A DNA stretch of 64,000 nt, taken from contig JBGCGJ010000006.1 of assembly GCA_045110675.1 (NCBI GenBank), forward strand, positions 124,001-188,000, in the 5' to 3' direction. The DNA is from JBALVT01 sp045110675. GTDB lineage: Bacteria > Pseudomonadota > Gammaproteobacteria > Pseudomonadales > Halieaceae. The translations under genes and the position numbers were made by a program. Below the pieces are notes generated by a model. The model ran no database searches, was not told the DNA's origin, and saw nothing but the letters and a program-made list of their open reading frames with translations. Positions within the stretch are counted from its first letter, which is position 1, and each line of letters begins with the position of its first letter. Below are positions 26,626 through 36,343 of the stretch, one piece after another.

Positions 26626-27761
26626 GCGACGGATTCCTTCTGTGCAATAAAACCCTCTATCAACTGCGCTCCCGTACTGTGCATGGAATAAAGATCCTGC
26701 TCCTGTGCATAGCGCAGAGCATTTTCACGGCAGCGCGTGTGAAAGCCTGTACCGAGAGATTGTTCAACGGCTCGATCCAAATCTTGCTGTTGATAGGGTG
26801 CGCTCAACACCACACCAGCATCGGCTTGTGCAATGTGATGCGCATAGCCACAGACATCGGTAACCAACACCGGCAATCCGGCAACCAGGGCTTCAAGTAA
26901 GACGATACCCGCCGCCTCATCTTTCGCCGGGTGCACCAATGCATCCGCAGCCAGCAATAACTCGGGTATATCATCTCGTCCGCCCAGAAATTCGATTCGA
27001 TCGGCCACCTTCAAGCGAGTAGCCAGTCGACGAAAGCGTGTCTCCTTATCTTGACCGACGATAAGTAGACGAATGTTTTTCTCGGTCACGTTCGAATCAA
27101 TATTAGCCAGGGATTGAATTGCTCGATCCAGTCCTTTTTTTATGAACCCCGATCCCACAAACAGCAATACATGATCGCAGTCTGTAAACCCGAGAGCCCT
27201 TCGCTTGTTTTGACGACGCTCCGCAAAATCCAGCGGCGCCTTGCGATTCATTGATATTCCCGGAGGCAGCATATGCATACGCTCTTCGGATGTGCCGTAG
27301 AAATGCTTGAACTTGGCTTTTTCTGTTTCAGAAATAAGTAGGATTTGAGTATCGCTCTGGTCGCCAAACACCGCTCGTTCATAGGCAGAAAAATGCCGAA
27401 ATCGAGTGCCGAGCCGATACCACCAGCTGCGCTCGTTAAATGCCTTATCGAGATAACAGGAATCTGCCGCATAGTAGACATCCAAGTCAGGCATTTTATT
27501 GAAACCGACCACACCGTCCACCGGATCTGTAGCGAGGTCAGACCGGACCCACCGGGAAAAACGGACATTGCGTCTGTGATTGCTGAAAGCCGATACTGGC
27601 ACCTGCCGCAGATCAGCGCCTGCCATAGGCTCACCCTGCCATGAAATATAGTACACGCGGCAGTGATGGCCAAGCGCTTGAGACTCTTCCACAAATCGCC
27701 GGAAGTCTCGTTGCATGCCGCCATAGGGAAAATATTTATAGAGTAGGAAGGCCAGCCGCAT
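26622..27761 (-). CDS. waaG: LPS core glycosyltransferase WaaG (GT4)
   Basis: 379 residues of GT-B fold. It starts LAFLLYKYFPYGGMQRDF, typical of WaaG, and has the donor-site EX7E motif in KDEAAGIVLLEALVAGLPV. It adds the first hexose (glucose or galactosamine, depending on species) to heptose II. ATG at 27761, 2 nt after the stop of waaC. It lies in the conserved order waaF-waaC-waaG-waaP. Confidence 0.95.
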   Translation of the reverse strand: MRLAFLLYKYFPYGGMQRDFRRFVEESQALGHHCRVYYISWQGEPMAGADLRQVPVSAFSNHRRNVRFSRWVRSDLATDPVDGVVGFNKMPDLDVYYAADSCYLDKAFNERSWWYRLGTRFRHFSAYERAVFGDQSDTQILLISETEKAKFKHFYGTSEERMHMLPPGISMNRKAPLDFAERRQNKRRALGFTDCDHVLLFVGSGFIKKGLDRAIQSLANIDSNVTEKNIRLLIVGQDKETRFRRLATRLKVADRIEFLGGRDDIPELLLAADALVHPAKDEAAGIVLLEALVAGLPVLVTDVCGYAHHIAQADAGVVLSAPYQQQDLDRAVEQSLGTGFHTRCRENALRYAQEQDLYSMHSTGAQLIEGFIAQKESVA

Positions 27762-27763
27762 TT

Positions 27764-28759
27764 TTATTTCTGCTCCGACAATAATTCTAGGAGAGCGCTA
27801 CAAACCTCTTGGGCACGAATTGATTCCATCATTACCTCTGGGTCAGTGGTATCCGCAACACTGACAGGTGATGCGACATGCACCTGATTGTGTCCATAGG
27901 CTCCGATCAGATCAATGTCGGTCGGTCCGTAGAGCGAAACAGTGGGAACATCCAGGGCGGCGCTCAAATGGGCCAAGCCAGTATCAACAGCAACAACGCC
28001 ATCCACCTCCATCAGCATGCTGGCCAGCCCCAACAAGTTGAGCTTCGGCAGCACTTCCGCATTGTTTACACTGCCCGCAATGTGATCAGCGCGTTGTCGC
28101 TCTTTCTCACTTCCCCAGGGCAACCACAGCTTAAAGTTTTTTGCTTCGAGCAGTCGCGCAAGCTCAATCCAATGATCGACAGGCCACAATTTTTCTGCTC
28201 TGGCTGTGCCGTGAAAAAATAGCAAACTGGCAGGCAGTTTATCGGAGCCATATTTTAAGTTCGACCTCACACCATAATCACCTTGGCTAGTGGGTATCGG
28301 ATAGTTCAGGGACTGCGCAAACAACATCCGCGTGCGCTCGACGGCGTGCAATTTCTTCGGCACGGCAATGGCATGATGATAGAAAAGACTGGCGAGTTGC
28401 TCGCGCACCGAGCGCTTGTCCATGCCGTAACGGGGTGCATTGACCAAGCGCGCAACCATAGCGCTCTTAAGCAAACCCTGAGCATCAATGACCAGATCGT
28501 ATTGCCTGCGCCCGATACTAGTGCGAAATTTTTTCCACTCGGGCCCGCGGAAATTTTTCATCGGTTTCTTGCGCCAACGCCGCAGCGCTATTGGAAAAAC
28601 TCTATCTACGGCGGGATGCCAGGCTGGAATCTCCGCGAACGCCTCTTCGACAACCCAGTCAAAACGAATACCGGGTATTGCAGCCACAGCGTCGTTAAGG
28701 GCCGGCAGTGTGTGAATCACATCACCCAGGGAGGACATTTTGACGATTAAAACTCTCAC
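27764..28759 (-). CDS. waaC: LPS heptosyltransferase I
   Basis: 331 residues of GT9. The N terminus VLIVKMSSLGDVIHTLPAL is characteristic of WaaC, and the donor site contains VDTGLAHLSAALDVPTVSLYG. It adds the first heptose to Kdo, using ADP-heptose made by HldE. The GTG start overlaps the waaF stop (GTGA at 28756-28759), indicating translational coupling. Confidence 0.96.
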   Translation of the reverse strand: MRVLIVKMSSLGDVIHTLPALNDAVAAIPGIRFDWVVEEAFAEIPAWHPAVDRVFPIALRRWRKKPMKNFRGPEWKKFRTSIGRRQYDLVIDAQGLLKSAMVARLVNAPRYGMDKRSVREQLASLFYHHAIAVPKKLHAVERTRMLFAQSLNYPIPTSQGDYGVRSNLKYGSDKLPASLLFFHGTARAEKLWPVDHWIELARLLEAKNFKLWLPWGSEKERQRADHIAGSVNNAEVLPKLNLLGLASMLMEVDGVVAVDTGLAHLSAALDVPTVSLYGPTDIDLIGAYGHNQVHVASPVSVADTTDPEVMMESIRAQEVCSALLELLSEQK

Positions 28760-29799
28760 AGGATCCGTCCTTGTGCCAAAAGCGTCTCAAATTTTGCGAT
28801 GACTTCTTCAGGATTGGTATCACGCATACAACGATGATGCCCCAAGGGACACTCGCGCTCGAAACATGGGGCGCAGTCGATGCCGGGAATCACGGTAGCA
28901 GATTGCGCGCTTAAAGGGGGTGTAAACGTCGGCGAGGTCGCTCCATAAATGACCAGCACGGGTCGCTGTAATGCACTGGCGATATGCATAAGGCCTGAAT
29001 CATTACTTAGCACTGCCGTAGCCATGGAGAGAAGATCAACAGCTTCGGCCAGTTCTGTGCGGCCGGCTAGATCTTTACAGTCATCGTTCTGCCGACATGC
29101 GCTGTGAATCTGGCCGGTAACTTCGCTGTCCTTGGCCGAACCAAACAACGCGATTTGCCAACCCAACGATAAAAAATGTCCAGCGACCTGACCATAATAC
29201 TCCGCCGGCCAGCGCTTGGCGGAACCAAATTCTGCGCCGGGACAGAGAGCCAGGATCGGCCTGCTACCATCGATATCAAATTTTTTCGCACAGTGGGCCA
29301 CCTTATCAGCATCCACTTCCAAACTCGGGGCGGGTAAATCAGCCGGCAAAGCGTCATCGGGTTCCTGACCGAGGGCAACAAATCTCTGTACCATGAGAGG
29401 GAGCTTATCCTCATCAAGAATGCGCATATCATTCAGCACGCCGAAACGCATTTCTCCACGCCAGCCAGTGCGCTTAGGAATACGCGCGATAAACGGAGCG
29501 AGTGCAGACTTAAAGGAATTGGGTAAAAGTATGGCCTGGTCGTATTGCCGTTCGCGAAGTGCTCGACCCAGTTTACGCCGTCGGCCAAGGCCCAGTTCAC
29601 CATGCCCGATAGGCTTAATGAGCGCGTTGGAAACCTCTGGCATCCGCTCCAGGAGCGGCTCACTCCAAGGCGGCGCAAGTACATCGATGGAGACATCGGC
29701 CCGAGTATTTTTAAGAAAGATATACAAGGATTGAGACATAACCATGTCGCCGACCCAAGCTGGACCAACGACAAGAATTTTCTCAGCAGCATCGCTCAC
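28756..29799 (-). CDS. waaF: LPS heptosyltransferase II
   Basis: 347 residues of GT9, starting ILVVGPAWVGDMVMSQSLY as in WaaF, with the donor-site SNDSGLMHIASALQRPVLVIYG. It adds the second inner-core heptose. The GTG at 29799 is the start; the next Met is inside the conserved domain. First gene of the core unit, 45 nt downstream of ilvE, with which it may share transcripts as in Pseudomonas. Confidence 0.96.
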   Translation of the reverse strand: MSDAAEKILVVGPAWVGDMVMSQSLYIFLKNTRADVSIDVLAPPWSEPLLERMPEVSNALIKPIGHGELGLGRRRKLGRALRERQYDQAILLPNSFKSALAPFIARIPKRTGWRGEMRFGVLNDMRILDEDKLPLMVQRFVALGQEPDDALPADLPAPSLEVDADKVAHCAKKFDIDGSRPILALCPGAEFGSAKRWPAEYYGQVAGHFLSLGWQIALFGSAKDSEVTGQIHSACRQNDDCKDLAGRTELAEAVDLLSMATAVLSNDSGLMHIASALQRPVLVIYGATSPTFTPPLSAQSATVIPGIDCAPCFERECPLGHHRCMRDTNPEEVIAKFETLLAQGRIL

Positions 29800-29844
29800 G
29801 GGGAACTACAGTGACGAACAGTCATTGCTCCACCTCGGACTGAG

Positions 29845-30771
29845 TTAAGCGACCGGCGCCAACCACTGCGGATTTTGCGGGCGAGCACCTCGAACCGAAT
29901 CAAAATACATGGCTTGAAGTTTTTCCGTTACAGGGCCACGAACACCTGTGCCAATCGTTCGGCCATCGACTTCTCTGATAGGCACGACTTCAGCAGCAGT
30001 ACCGGTAAAAAAGGCTTCATCGGCAATATAAACTTCATCGCGGGTAATGCGTTTTTCAGAAATCGTGTATCCCAACTCTTCAGCCAGCGCAAAAACGGTA
30101 GCGCGAGTAATTCCGTCCAGACAAGAAGTGAGATCAGGCGTAAAGATTTTGTTGTCGCGCACAATGAACACATTTTCTCCGCTACCTTCAGCAACGTAGC
30201 CCTCATTGTCCAGCATCAACGCTTCTTCAGCGCCACCGTCCAGTGCTTCCTTCAGCGCCAACATCGAGTTTATATAGTTGCCATTGGCCTTGGCTTTGCA
30301 CATGGTGATATTCACGTGGTGGCGGGTGTACGAGGAGGTTCGCACTTTAATACCGCGATGCATCGCCTCGGGATCCATATAAGATGGCCATTCCCAAGCT
30401 GCAACCATCACATGAGTTTTCAAGTTGTCGGCGCGCAAGCCCATTCCTTCGGAGCCGTAGAAACACATGGGCCGCAAGTACCCCTCTTCCAAACCGTTCA
30501 ATCGCACAACATCTTTTTGGGCTTGATTTAAAGTCTCTTTGTCGAAAGGCATATCCATGGTCAATATGTGGGCTGAACGAAACAAGCGATCAGTGTGCTC
30601 TTTAAGTCTAAAAATACAGGTGCCATGCTCCGCGGTCTTATAGGCTCTTACGCCTTCGAAAACCCCCATCCCATAATGAAAGGTGTGGGTTAACACATGC
30701 ACTTTCGCTTCGCGCCAGGGAACCATTTCCCCATCTAGCCAAATAGTGCCATCGCGATCGGCCATGTTCAT
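29845..30771 (-). CDS. ilvE: Branched-chain amino acid aminotransferase
   Basis: 308 residues of fold-type IV PLP enzymes. It shows THTFHYGMGVFEGVRAY, the PLP lysine within MCKAKANGNYIN, and the SGENVFIV and GITRATV phosphate-binding segments. It catalyses the last step of Ile, Leu and Val synthesis. ATG at 30771 with AAGGAG 7 nt upstream; another ATG lies 6 nt further in. It follows glnE by 4 nt, and ilvD and leuA lie within 16 kb. Confidence 0.96.
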   Translation of the reverse strand: MNMADRDGTIWLDGEMVPWREAKVHVLTHTFHYGMGVFEGVRAYKTAEHGTCIFRLKEHTDRLFRSAHILTMDMPFDKETLNQAQKDVVRLNGLEEGYLRPMCFYGSEGMGLRADNLKTHVMVAAWEWPSYMDPEAMHRGIKVRTSSYTRHHVNITMCKAKANGNYINSMLALKEALDGGAEEALMLDNEGYVAEGSGENVFIVRDNKIFTPDLTSCLDGITRATVFALAEELGYTISEKRITRDEVYIADEAFFTGTAAEVVPIREVDGRTIGTGVRGPVTEKLQAMYFDSVRGARPQNPQWLAPVA

Positions 30772-30775
30772 CTTT

Positions 30776-33682
30776 CTACTCCTTACTGGGATGATCTTTG
30801 TCGGTTTTTAATTCTTGCTCATCGGTGACAAACAGCTTGTCCCACGCAGAACGCACGGCGCTCCTATACTCCGCATACTCTTGCGCGTCCACCACATCGG
30901 GCTGCTGTTGCAGAGACAATTGATGGGCGGCGGAACGGTAGGCAATATACGCTTGCGTGAGGACATTACACAGCTGCGGATCAAACAAGCCTTCCTGTGC
31001 CAGCGTCTCCAGTATTCGCACGTTATCAGACCATCGGGTCAGCTCTGGGAACTCGTGAGACCAAGCCAAGACGGCGTATTGCACCATAAATTCAATATCT
31101 ACGATACCTCCGGCGCCCTGTTTTAACTGAAATTCGCCACTTTGCAAATCCTCGTGTGCCATCAGATGGCCACGCATTTTTTCCCGCATCTGACAAACAT
31201 CTAAAGCCAAAGTGGTGTTGTCTCGTCGTTCGCTCAAAACCTGATGGCGAACAAGCCCTACCTGCTCCGCGATTTCAGGATCTCCCGCCACCCATCTGGC
31301 TCGCACCAAAGCCTGATGCTCCCAGGTCCAGGCAGACTCGCGTTGATAACTGGCGAAAGCACCGGTGGTAGCGACCAACATGCCGGAATTTCCCGAGGGA
31401 CGAAGCCGCATATCGACCTCATAGAGTTGGCCTGCCGCCATTCTCGTATCAAGAATATGGATAATCTTCTGGCCTAGTCGCGTGTAAAAGACAGTATTGT
31501 CGATACTTCGCTCACCATCGGTAGAGCCGCCTTGCATCGTGTTGTAGACAAATACCAGATCCAAGTCTGAGCCATAACCCAATTCGATGCCGCCGAGTTT
31601 TCCATAGCCGAAGATGGCGAAACCGCTTCCGCTACGCTCTCGTTCAGGTTCACCGTATTTAGAACTCAGATCCGCCCAAGCAACGGCGATGGCCTGCTCG
31701 AGAATCACCTCGGCAATCCAGGTTAGCTTGTCACTAACTTTCATGAGGGGCAGCCGTCCCCCGATCTCGCTGGCAGCGACGCGCAGCACATGGGATGCCT
31801 TAAAATACCGCAGGGCATCCATTTGCGCCTCCAAATCGTCCTCTTGAAGCCGGGCAACCTGCTGCCGAAGTTCTTGCTGCAAAAGCGACTTGTCTGGAGC
31901 ACTGTATAAACTCGACCTATCGAGAAGCTCATCGAGCAGTACAGGGTGTTTAGCAAGTTGCTCCGCTATCCACGGACTTGCCCCACACAAGACGACAAGT
32001 TCTCGCAGTGCCTGGGGATTCTCCAGCAACAGGGCAAAATAGGCGCTGCGACGAAGAACCGCCAAGACCAACGGCAGCACACGCTCAAGCGATAAATCGG
32101 GGTTTGGGGCCGATACACACTGATTCAAAAGCTGGGGCATAAAATCTTCGAGTCGCTTTTTCCCCTCTGCTTGCAAGGTCATCACTCTCGGGCTGGACTG
32201 CAAGGCGTGCAGTAAATTCAAGGAAGAGTCGACATCCTTGAAACCAAGGTCTAGCAGATGTTCTTCAGTAAGCGTTTCACTCCAGTGCAGATCATCCACT
32301 TCGCTGGCATCTTGTTCATCAGGGGCCGCGATCAGATCTCGAAAGTGGCCCGAAACTATCTCGCGATGTTGCGATAGCTCTTGCAAGTAATCGCCCCAGC
32401 AAGAGAACCCCATGGTGGAAGCCATCGCCGCTTGGGCCAAATCGTCACTGGGCAGGGCTTGAGATTGCTTGTCAGCATAACCTTGTATCGCGTGCTCGCT
32501 GTCGCGCAGGAAAAGATAAGCAGTACGCAGCTGCTCTACAACCTCTTCCGGTAAACATCCTAAATGGGCACATTCGGTCAACGCTGAAAGTAATTCCCGT
32601 TGCTGTAGACCCAGATCTCTTCCGCCACGGATAAGCTGAAAGCACTGTGCAATAAACTCAACCTCGCGAATGCCTCCGTGACCCAGCTTCACATCCCGCT
32701 CTAGGTTTCTGCGTCTCACCTCGGCGTTAATCATCTGCTTCATACCACGCAGACTTTCTATCACTCCAAAGTCAACATAACGCCTGAATACAAAGGGCCG
32801 CAGCGTGTCCATCAGGATCGCAGCTTGCTGCGGGTCTCCCGTTATGGGCCGCGCTTTTATGAGTGCATAGCGTTCCCAATCGCGTCCCTGCAATTGGTAG
32901 TACTGTTCAAGGGCAGAGAAATTGTGAGCCAGCGCACCGCTGTCTCCATAGGGGCGAAGACGCATATCAACTCGAAATACAAAACCATCGGCCGTGTTTT
33001 GATCCAGAGCGGAGATCAGCGCCTGACCCACTTTGGCAAAGAACTGCTCATTACTAATCGGCTTGGTCGCGTGATCGGTTTGACCCCCTTCGGGATAAAC
33101 AAATATCAGATCGATATCTGAGGACACGTTCAGTTCGCGAGCACCCAGCTTGCCCATAGCCAGAACGATAAGTTGCTGGTAAGTGCCACTTTCGCTGCCC
33201 AGAGGACGCCCCAAGCGTTCCTCAAGATCACTTTGAACACACTGTAATGCCTGCGCTACACAAGCCTCGGCCAACAGTGAGGTATCTCGAATGGTCTCGC
33301 GTGTGTCCGCGCTGCGGCACAAGTCACGCCACACTATTCTGAGCATATGATATGCGCGAAAACCTCGCAAAACCGCAGCTAAGTCGTCGCCACGTTCTGC
33401 GAGTAGGCCACGAAGTGCAACTTTGAAACCAGAATCTCCCATGGATTCATGCAACACGTTGTCAGCCAGCAGCTGTAAAAACAGCTCGGGATTTCTCTGA
33501 ATCAGATCTGCGGCAAAGGGACTGTAAGCCAGGATTCGCGTCAGCTGCTCGGCGGTGATCGGAGTCAGTAAGCGCTCTACAGAGTCCGCCGTTTCGGTGC
33601 CCCAAAAATCCTGGATACGACACCAAACATTTTCAGATTCCTCAGCGAGAACTTTCGGGAGAGAGGCGCTGGTTGATTTCAT
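30776..33682 (-). CDS. glnE: Bifunctional glutamine synthetase adenylyltransferase/deadenylase
   Basis: 968 residues, a normal GlnE length. There are two nucleotidyltransferase domains, each with its metal motif: LNVSSDIDLIFVY in the N-terminal deadenylase half and LGYGSDLDLVFVY in the C-terminal adenylylase half. A helical GlnB-sensing linker lies between. It adjusts glutamine synthetase activity to nitrogen status. ATG at 33682, 11 nt after the GspE-like gene and 4 nt before ilvE; this compact arrangement suggests one transcript. Confidence 0.97.
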   Translation of the reverse strand: MKSTSASLPKVLAEESENVWCRIQDFWGTETADSVERLLTPITAEQLTRILAYSPFAADLIQRNPELFLQLLADNVLHESMGDSGFKVALRGLLAERGDDLAAVLRGFRAYHMLRIVWRDLCRSADTRETIRDTSLLAEACVAQALQCVQSDLEERLGRPLGSESGTYQQLIVLAMGKLGARELNVSSDIDLIFVYPEGGQTDHATKPISNEQFFAKVGQALISALDQNTADGFVFRVDMRLRPYGDSGALAHNFSALEQYYQLQGRDWERYALIKARPITGDPQQAAILMDTLRPFVFRRYVDFGVIESLRGMKQMINAEVRRRNLERDVKLGHGGIREVEFIAQCFQLIRGGRDLGLQQRELLSALTECAHLGCLPEEVVEQLRTAYLFLRDSEHAIQGYADKQSQALPSDDLAQAAMASTMGFSCWGDYLQELSQHREIVSGHFRDLIAAPDEQDASEVDDLHWSETLTEEHLLDLGFKDVDSSLNLLHALQSSPRVMTLQAEGKKRLEDFMPQLLNQCVSAPNPDLSLERVLPLVLAVLRRSAYFALLLENPQALRELVVLCGASPWIAEQLAKHPVLLDELLDRSSLYSAPDKSLLQQELRQQVARLQEDDLEAQMDALRYFKASHVLRVAASEIGGRLPLMKVSDKLTWIAEVILEQAIAVAWADLSSKYGEPERERSGSGFAIFGYGKLGGIELGYGSDLDLVFVYNTMQGGSTDGERSIDNTVFYTRLGQKIIHILDTRMAAGQLYEVDMRLRPSGNSGMLVATTGAFASYQRESAWTWEHQALVRARWVAGDPEIAEQVGLVRHQVLSERRDNTTLALDVCQMREKMRGHLMAHEDLQSGEFQLKQGAGGIVDIEFMVQYAVLAWSHEFPELTRWSDNVRILETLAQEGLFDPQLCNVLTQAYIAYRSAAHQLSLQQQPDVVDAQEYAEYRSAVRSAWDKLFVTDEQELKTDKDHPSKE

Positions 33683-33693
33683 GGAAAACTGTC

Positions 33694-35472
33694 TCAGGCG
33701 TCCAGCATAGGCGCGACGCGCATCACTTCCTCGATGGTCGTTTGCCCCTTGGCCACCCGCGCAGCACCACTTATACGCAGAGTGTGCATTCCCTCCGCCA
33801 TGGCCGCCTCGCGAATTTTGGTAGTCTCTATTTGCGGCAGTATCAAACGTTGCACAGCGGGCGAACTTACCAGAACTTCATAGATACCCTGCCGGCCAGC
33901 ATAGCCCGTCTCTCTGCACTTTTTACAGCCAACCGGTTTTGCCATTTTCGCTGGAGGTGTAACCTTCCATGGATGCGTGAGTTGCTTCCAGGCATCAAGG
34001 TCAATCTCTGTAAAAGCCTTGCAATCTTCGCACAAAATTCGAACCAGGCGCTGAGACATAATCCCACGAACCGTGGCCTTGATTAAATAAGAGGGAACAC
34101 CGAGCTCCAACAAACGAGAGATGGAACTGGGCGAATCGTTGGTGTGTAGTGTTGATATAACCAGGTGTCCCGTGAGCGCTGCTTGTACCGCCATGTTTGC
34201 AGTCTCCAGATCACGGATCTCTCCCACCATAATAATATCCGGATCTTGGCGCATTAGAGCGCGAACTCCCGAGGAAAAATCCAAGTCGATATTGTGATTC
34301 ACCTGCATCTGGTTGAAGGCGTCTTCAACCATCTCTATCGGGTCTTCGATAGTACAAACGTTCACTTCTGAGGTAGCCAGCTTGCGCAAGGTGGAATACA
34401 AGGTAGTCGTTTTACCAGAACCGGTTGGGCCTGTTACCAGCACGATGCCATTTCCCGTTGAGGTCATTCCATCCCAATTTTCCAGGTCGCGGTTTGCCAG
34501 GCCAAGCTGTGAAAAAGTTCTTTGTAAAACCTCCGGATCAAAAATACGCATAACCAGCTTTTCGCCGAAGGCAGTGGGCAACGTCGCCAGACGCAGCTCA
34601 ACCTCGCTGCCGGCGGGCGTACGCGTTTTCAAGCGACCATCCTGGGGTCGCCGTTTTTCCGCCACATCCATTCGACCGAGAATTTTTATCCGGCTGGTCA
34701 CCGCGGCCGCCACCTGCTGTGGCAATTCGTAAACACTGTAAAGCACACCGTCGATTCGAAAACGAACGTTGCCCACATCGCGCCGAGGTTCAACATGAAT
34801 ATCACTGGCTCTCTGTTCAAACGCATACTGCAGCAACCAATCGACTATGTTGACGATATGCTGATCATTGGCGTCGGGTTCTTTCATCGAACCCAAATCG
34901 AGCATGGCCTCCAGATTGGTTACCCCGGGCCCGCCGGAATCAGGTTTTCCCACAACGTGGGCACCACGCACCGACCCAGCCATGGAGTAAAATTCCGCGG
35001 TGTGACGAGAGATGTCGCGTGGATCGGCCAGAACACGTTTTATAGGCTTGCGTAGCACATGCTCCAGATTACTTTCCCATGCGCGGATAAAGGGTTCTTC
35101 GCTGGCAATTACAACTTCGTTCTCGAGAACTTCCACAGCCAGGATTTTGTGTCGCTGGGCAAAAGCCAGAGACATGACATCTGCGATTGCGCCGACGTTT
35201 ATCTTCAGTGGATCAATTTGGTAAACACTCTGCCCGGTTTTATCGGACAGCCATGCCAACAGCGCATCCATGTGCAATACAGAGCCGGGTTTTGCAGCGT
35301 CCGGCAGTTTTTGCTCAGCTAAATATACTAGTGGATGGACCGCACCCGGAGCTGCGTTGCTCAGATTATTTTTGTCTGCATCGGACAACCTGCCATCGCC
35401 ATTCAGATCGTGTACCAAGGTAGACACGCTGAGTTGCTGTTCCATCACCCGTTCACCAAAATTTGTCGACAT
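33694..35472 (-). CDS. GspE/PilB-type secretion ATPase with an N-terminal EF-hand loop
   Basis: About 592 residues. The C-terminal ATPase has Walker A GPTGSGKTTT, an Asp box, Walker B DPDIIMVGEIRD, a His box TGHLVISTLHTND, and a tetracysteine zinc motif (CEDC and CKKC). An N-terminal MshEN-like domain precedes it. Before that, a 12-residue loop DLNGDGRLSDAD (nt 35374-35409) fits the EF-hand consensus exactly, which is not usual for GspE or PilB. No other gsp or pil gene is nearby, so its partner system is unknown; a similar orphan ATPase lies near argA in Pseudomonas. The start is uncertain (ATG 35472, ATG 35445 or TTG 35514). Confidence 0.9.
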   Translation of the reverse strand: MSTNFGERVMEQQLSVSTLVHDLNGDGRLSDADKNNLSNAAPGAVHPLVYLAEQKLPDAAKPGSVLHMDALLAWLSDKTGQSVYQIDPLKINVGAIADVMSLAFAQRHKILAVEVLENEVVIASEEPFIRAWESNLEHVLRKPIKRVLADPRDISRHTAEFYSMAGSVRGAHVVGKPDSGGPGVTNLEAMLDLGSMKEPDANDQHIVNIVDWLLQYAFEQRASDIHVEPRRDVGNVRFRIDGVLYSVYELPQQVAAAVTSRIKILGRMDVAEKRRPQDGRLKTRTPAGSEVELRLATLPTAFGEKLVMRIFDPEVLQRTFSQLGLANRDLENWDGMTSTGNGIVLVTGPTGSGKTTTLYSTLRKLATSEVNVCTIEDPIEMVEDAFNQMQVNHNIDLDFSSGVRALMRQDPDIIMVGEIRDLETANMAVQAALTGHLVISTLHTNDSPSSISRLLELGVPSYLIKATVRGIMSQRLVRILCEDCKAFTEIDLDAWKQLTHPWKVTPPAKMAKPVGCKKCRETGYAGRQGIYEVLVSSPAVQRLILPQIETTKIREAAMAEGMHTLRISGAARVAKGQTTIEEVMRVAPMLDA

Positions 35473-35594
35473 AAACTGATCCAAACTGAGCTTATTTAGT
35501 AGCTTTATTGCCAAATGATGCTACCACAATGGGGCTGGTATTATTGGGCCATTGATGTGGGCAAATTCACTCAATCTCACGGTGGTTTTTTCCT

Positions 35595-35623
35595 GTGACA
35601 GGCCCAGTCAATGTGCATATACT
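35595..35623 (+). promoter_or_regulatory. Sigma-70 promoter for the DUF47-pit unit
   Basis: A -35 of GTGACA (5 of 6 matches) and a -10 of TATACT (5 of 6), separated by exactly 17 nt, lie 28 nt before the ATG at 35651. No convincing Pho box overlaps it, so constitutive expression is the simpler reading. Confidence 0.6.
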
Positions 35624-35650
35624 GCGCCATTCTAAGAACGGAGTTTTACC

Positions 35651-36331
35651 ATGGCGCGCGGAAACCCCCTAGGCAACCTATTTGGTCGCTCCCCTATCAA
35701 GCCCATTCAGGAGCACATGCAGGTAGCCGATCAAGCTGCTCAACTTTTGACCGCCTTTATGCAAGCCAAGATGGACGATGATTGGGATCGCGCTCAAGAG
35801 TTGTATCAAGAGATTTCGGAATTTGAGCGAGAGGCAGACAAACTCAAGCGCTCTGTGCGGCGCCATCTACCGAAAAGCCTTTTTCTACCCGTACCCCGAA
35901 CCGATTTATTGGAACTGGTATCCATTCAGGATCAGGTAGCCAATTACGCCAAGGATATTGCCGGTATTATGCTGGGTCGCAAAATGCGTTTCCCGGAGAA
36001 GCTGCACAAAGGATTGATGGAGTTCACCGCTGCCTGCATCGCGACCTCAAACCAGGCGCTCTCGGCGATCAATGAACTCGACGAGCTGCTGGAAGTCGGT
36101 TTCACCGGGCGCGAGGTCAAGCGGGTCGAAAGTATGATTAAGGAACTCGATAAACTCGAGGCACGCACCGACAAACAAGCCATCGTACTACGCGGCAAGC
36201 TGTTCAAATTGGAAGCAGACCTGCCGCCGGTTGATGTGATGTTCTACTACCAGGTAATCGGCCTGTTGGGGTCGCTCGCCGACTCCGCCGAACAGGTTGG
36301 CGACCGACTTCAAATTCTAATCGCTCGCTAA
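35651..36331 (+). CDS. DUF47 family, PhoU-like protein
   Basis: 226 residues of helical PhoU-like fold (TIGR00153 type), with the conserved NPLGNLFGRSPIKPIQEHM start and acidic helices. Members commonly sit directly before Pit transporters and are thought to modulate phosphate uptake. It is 12 nt upstream of the Pit gene on the same strand, with an upstream sigma-70 promoter. The exact function is not established. Confidence 0.9.
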   Translation: MARGNPLGNLFGRSPIKPIQEHMQVADQAAQLLTAFMQAKMDDDWDRAQELYQEISEFEREADKLKRSVRRHLPKSLFLPVPRTDLLELVSIQDQVANYAKDIAGIMLGRKMRFPEKLHKGLMEFTAACIATSNQALSAINELDELLEVGFTGREVKRVESMIKELDKLEARTDKQAIVLRGKLFKLEADLPPVDVMFYYQVIGLLGSLADSAEQVGDRLQILIAR

Positions 36332-36343
36332 GAGGCGTCCAAA

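Noticed and set aside
35580..35625. Pho box before the DUF47-pit genes.
   Set aside because: The heptamers do not match CTGTCAT well in two properly spaced copies; a plain sigma-70 promoter explains the site.
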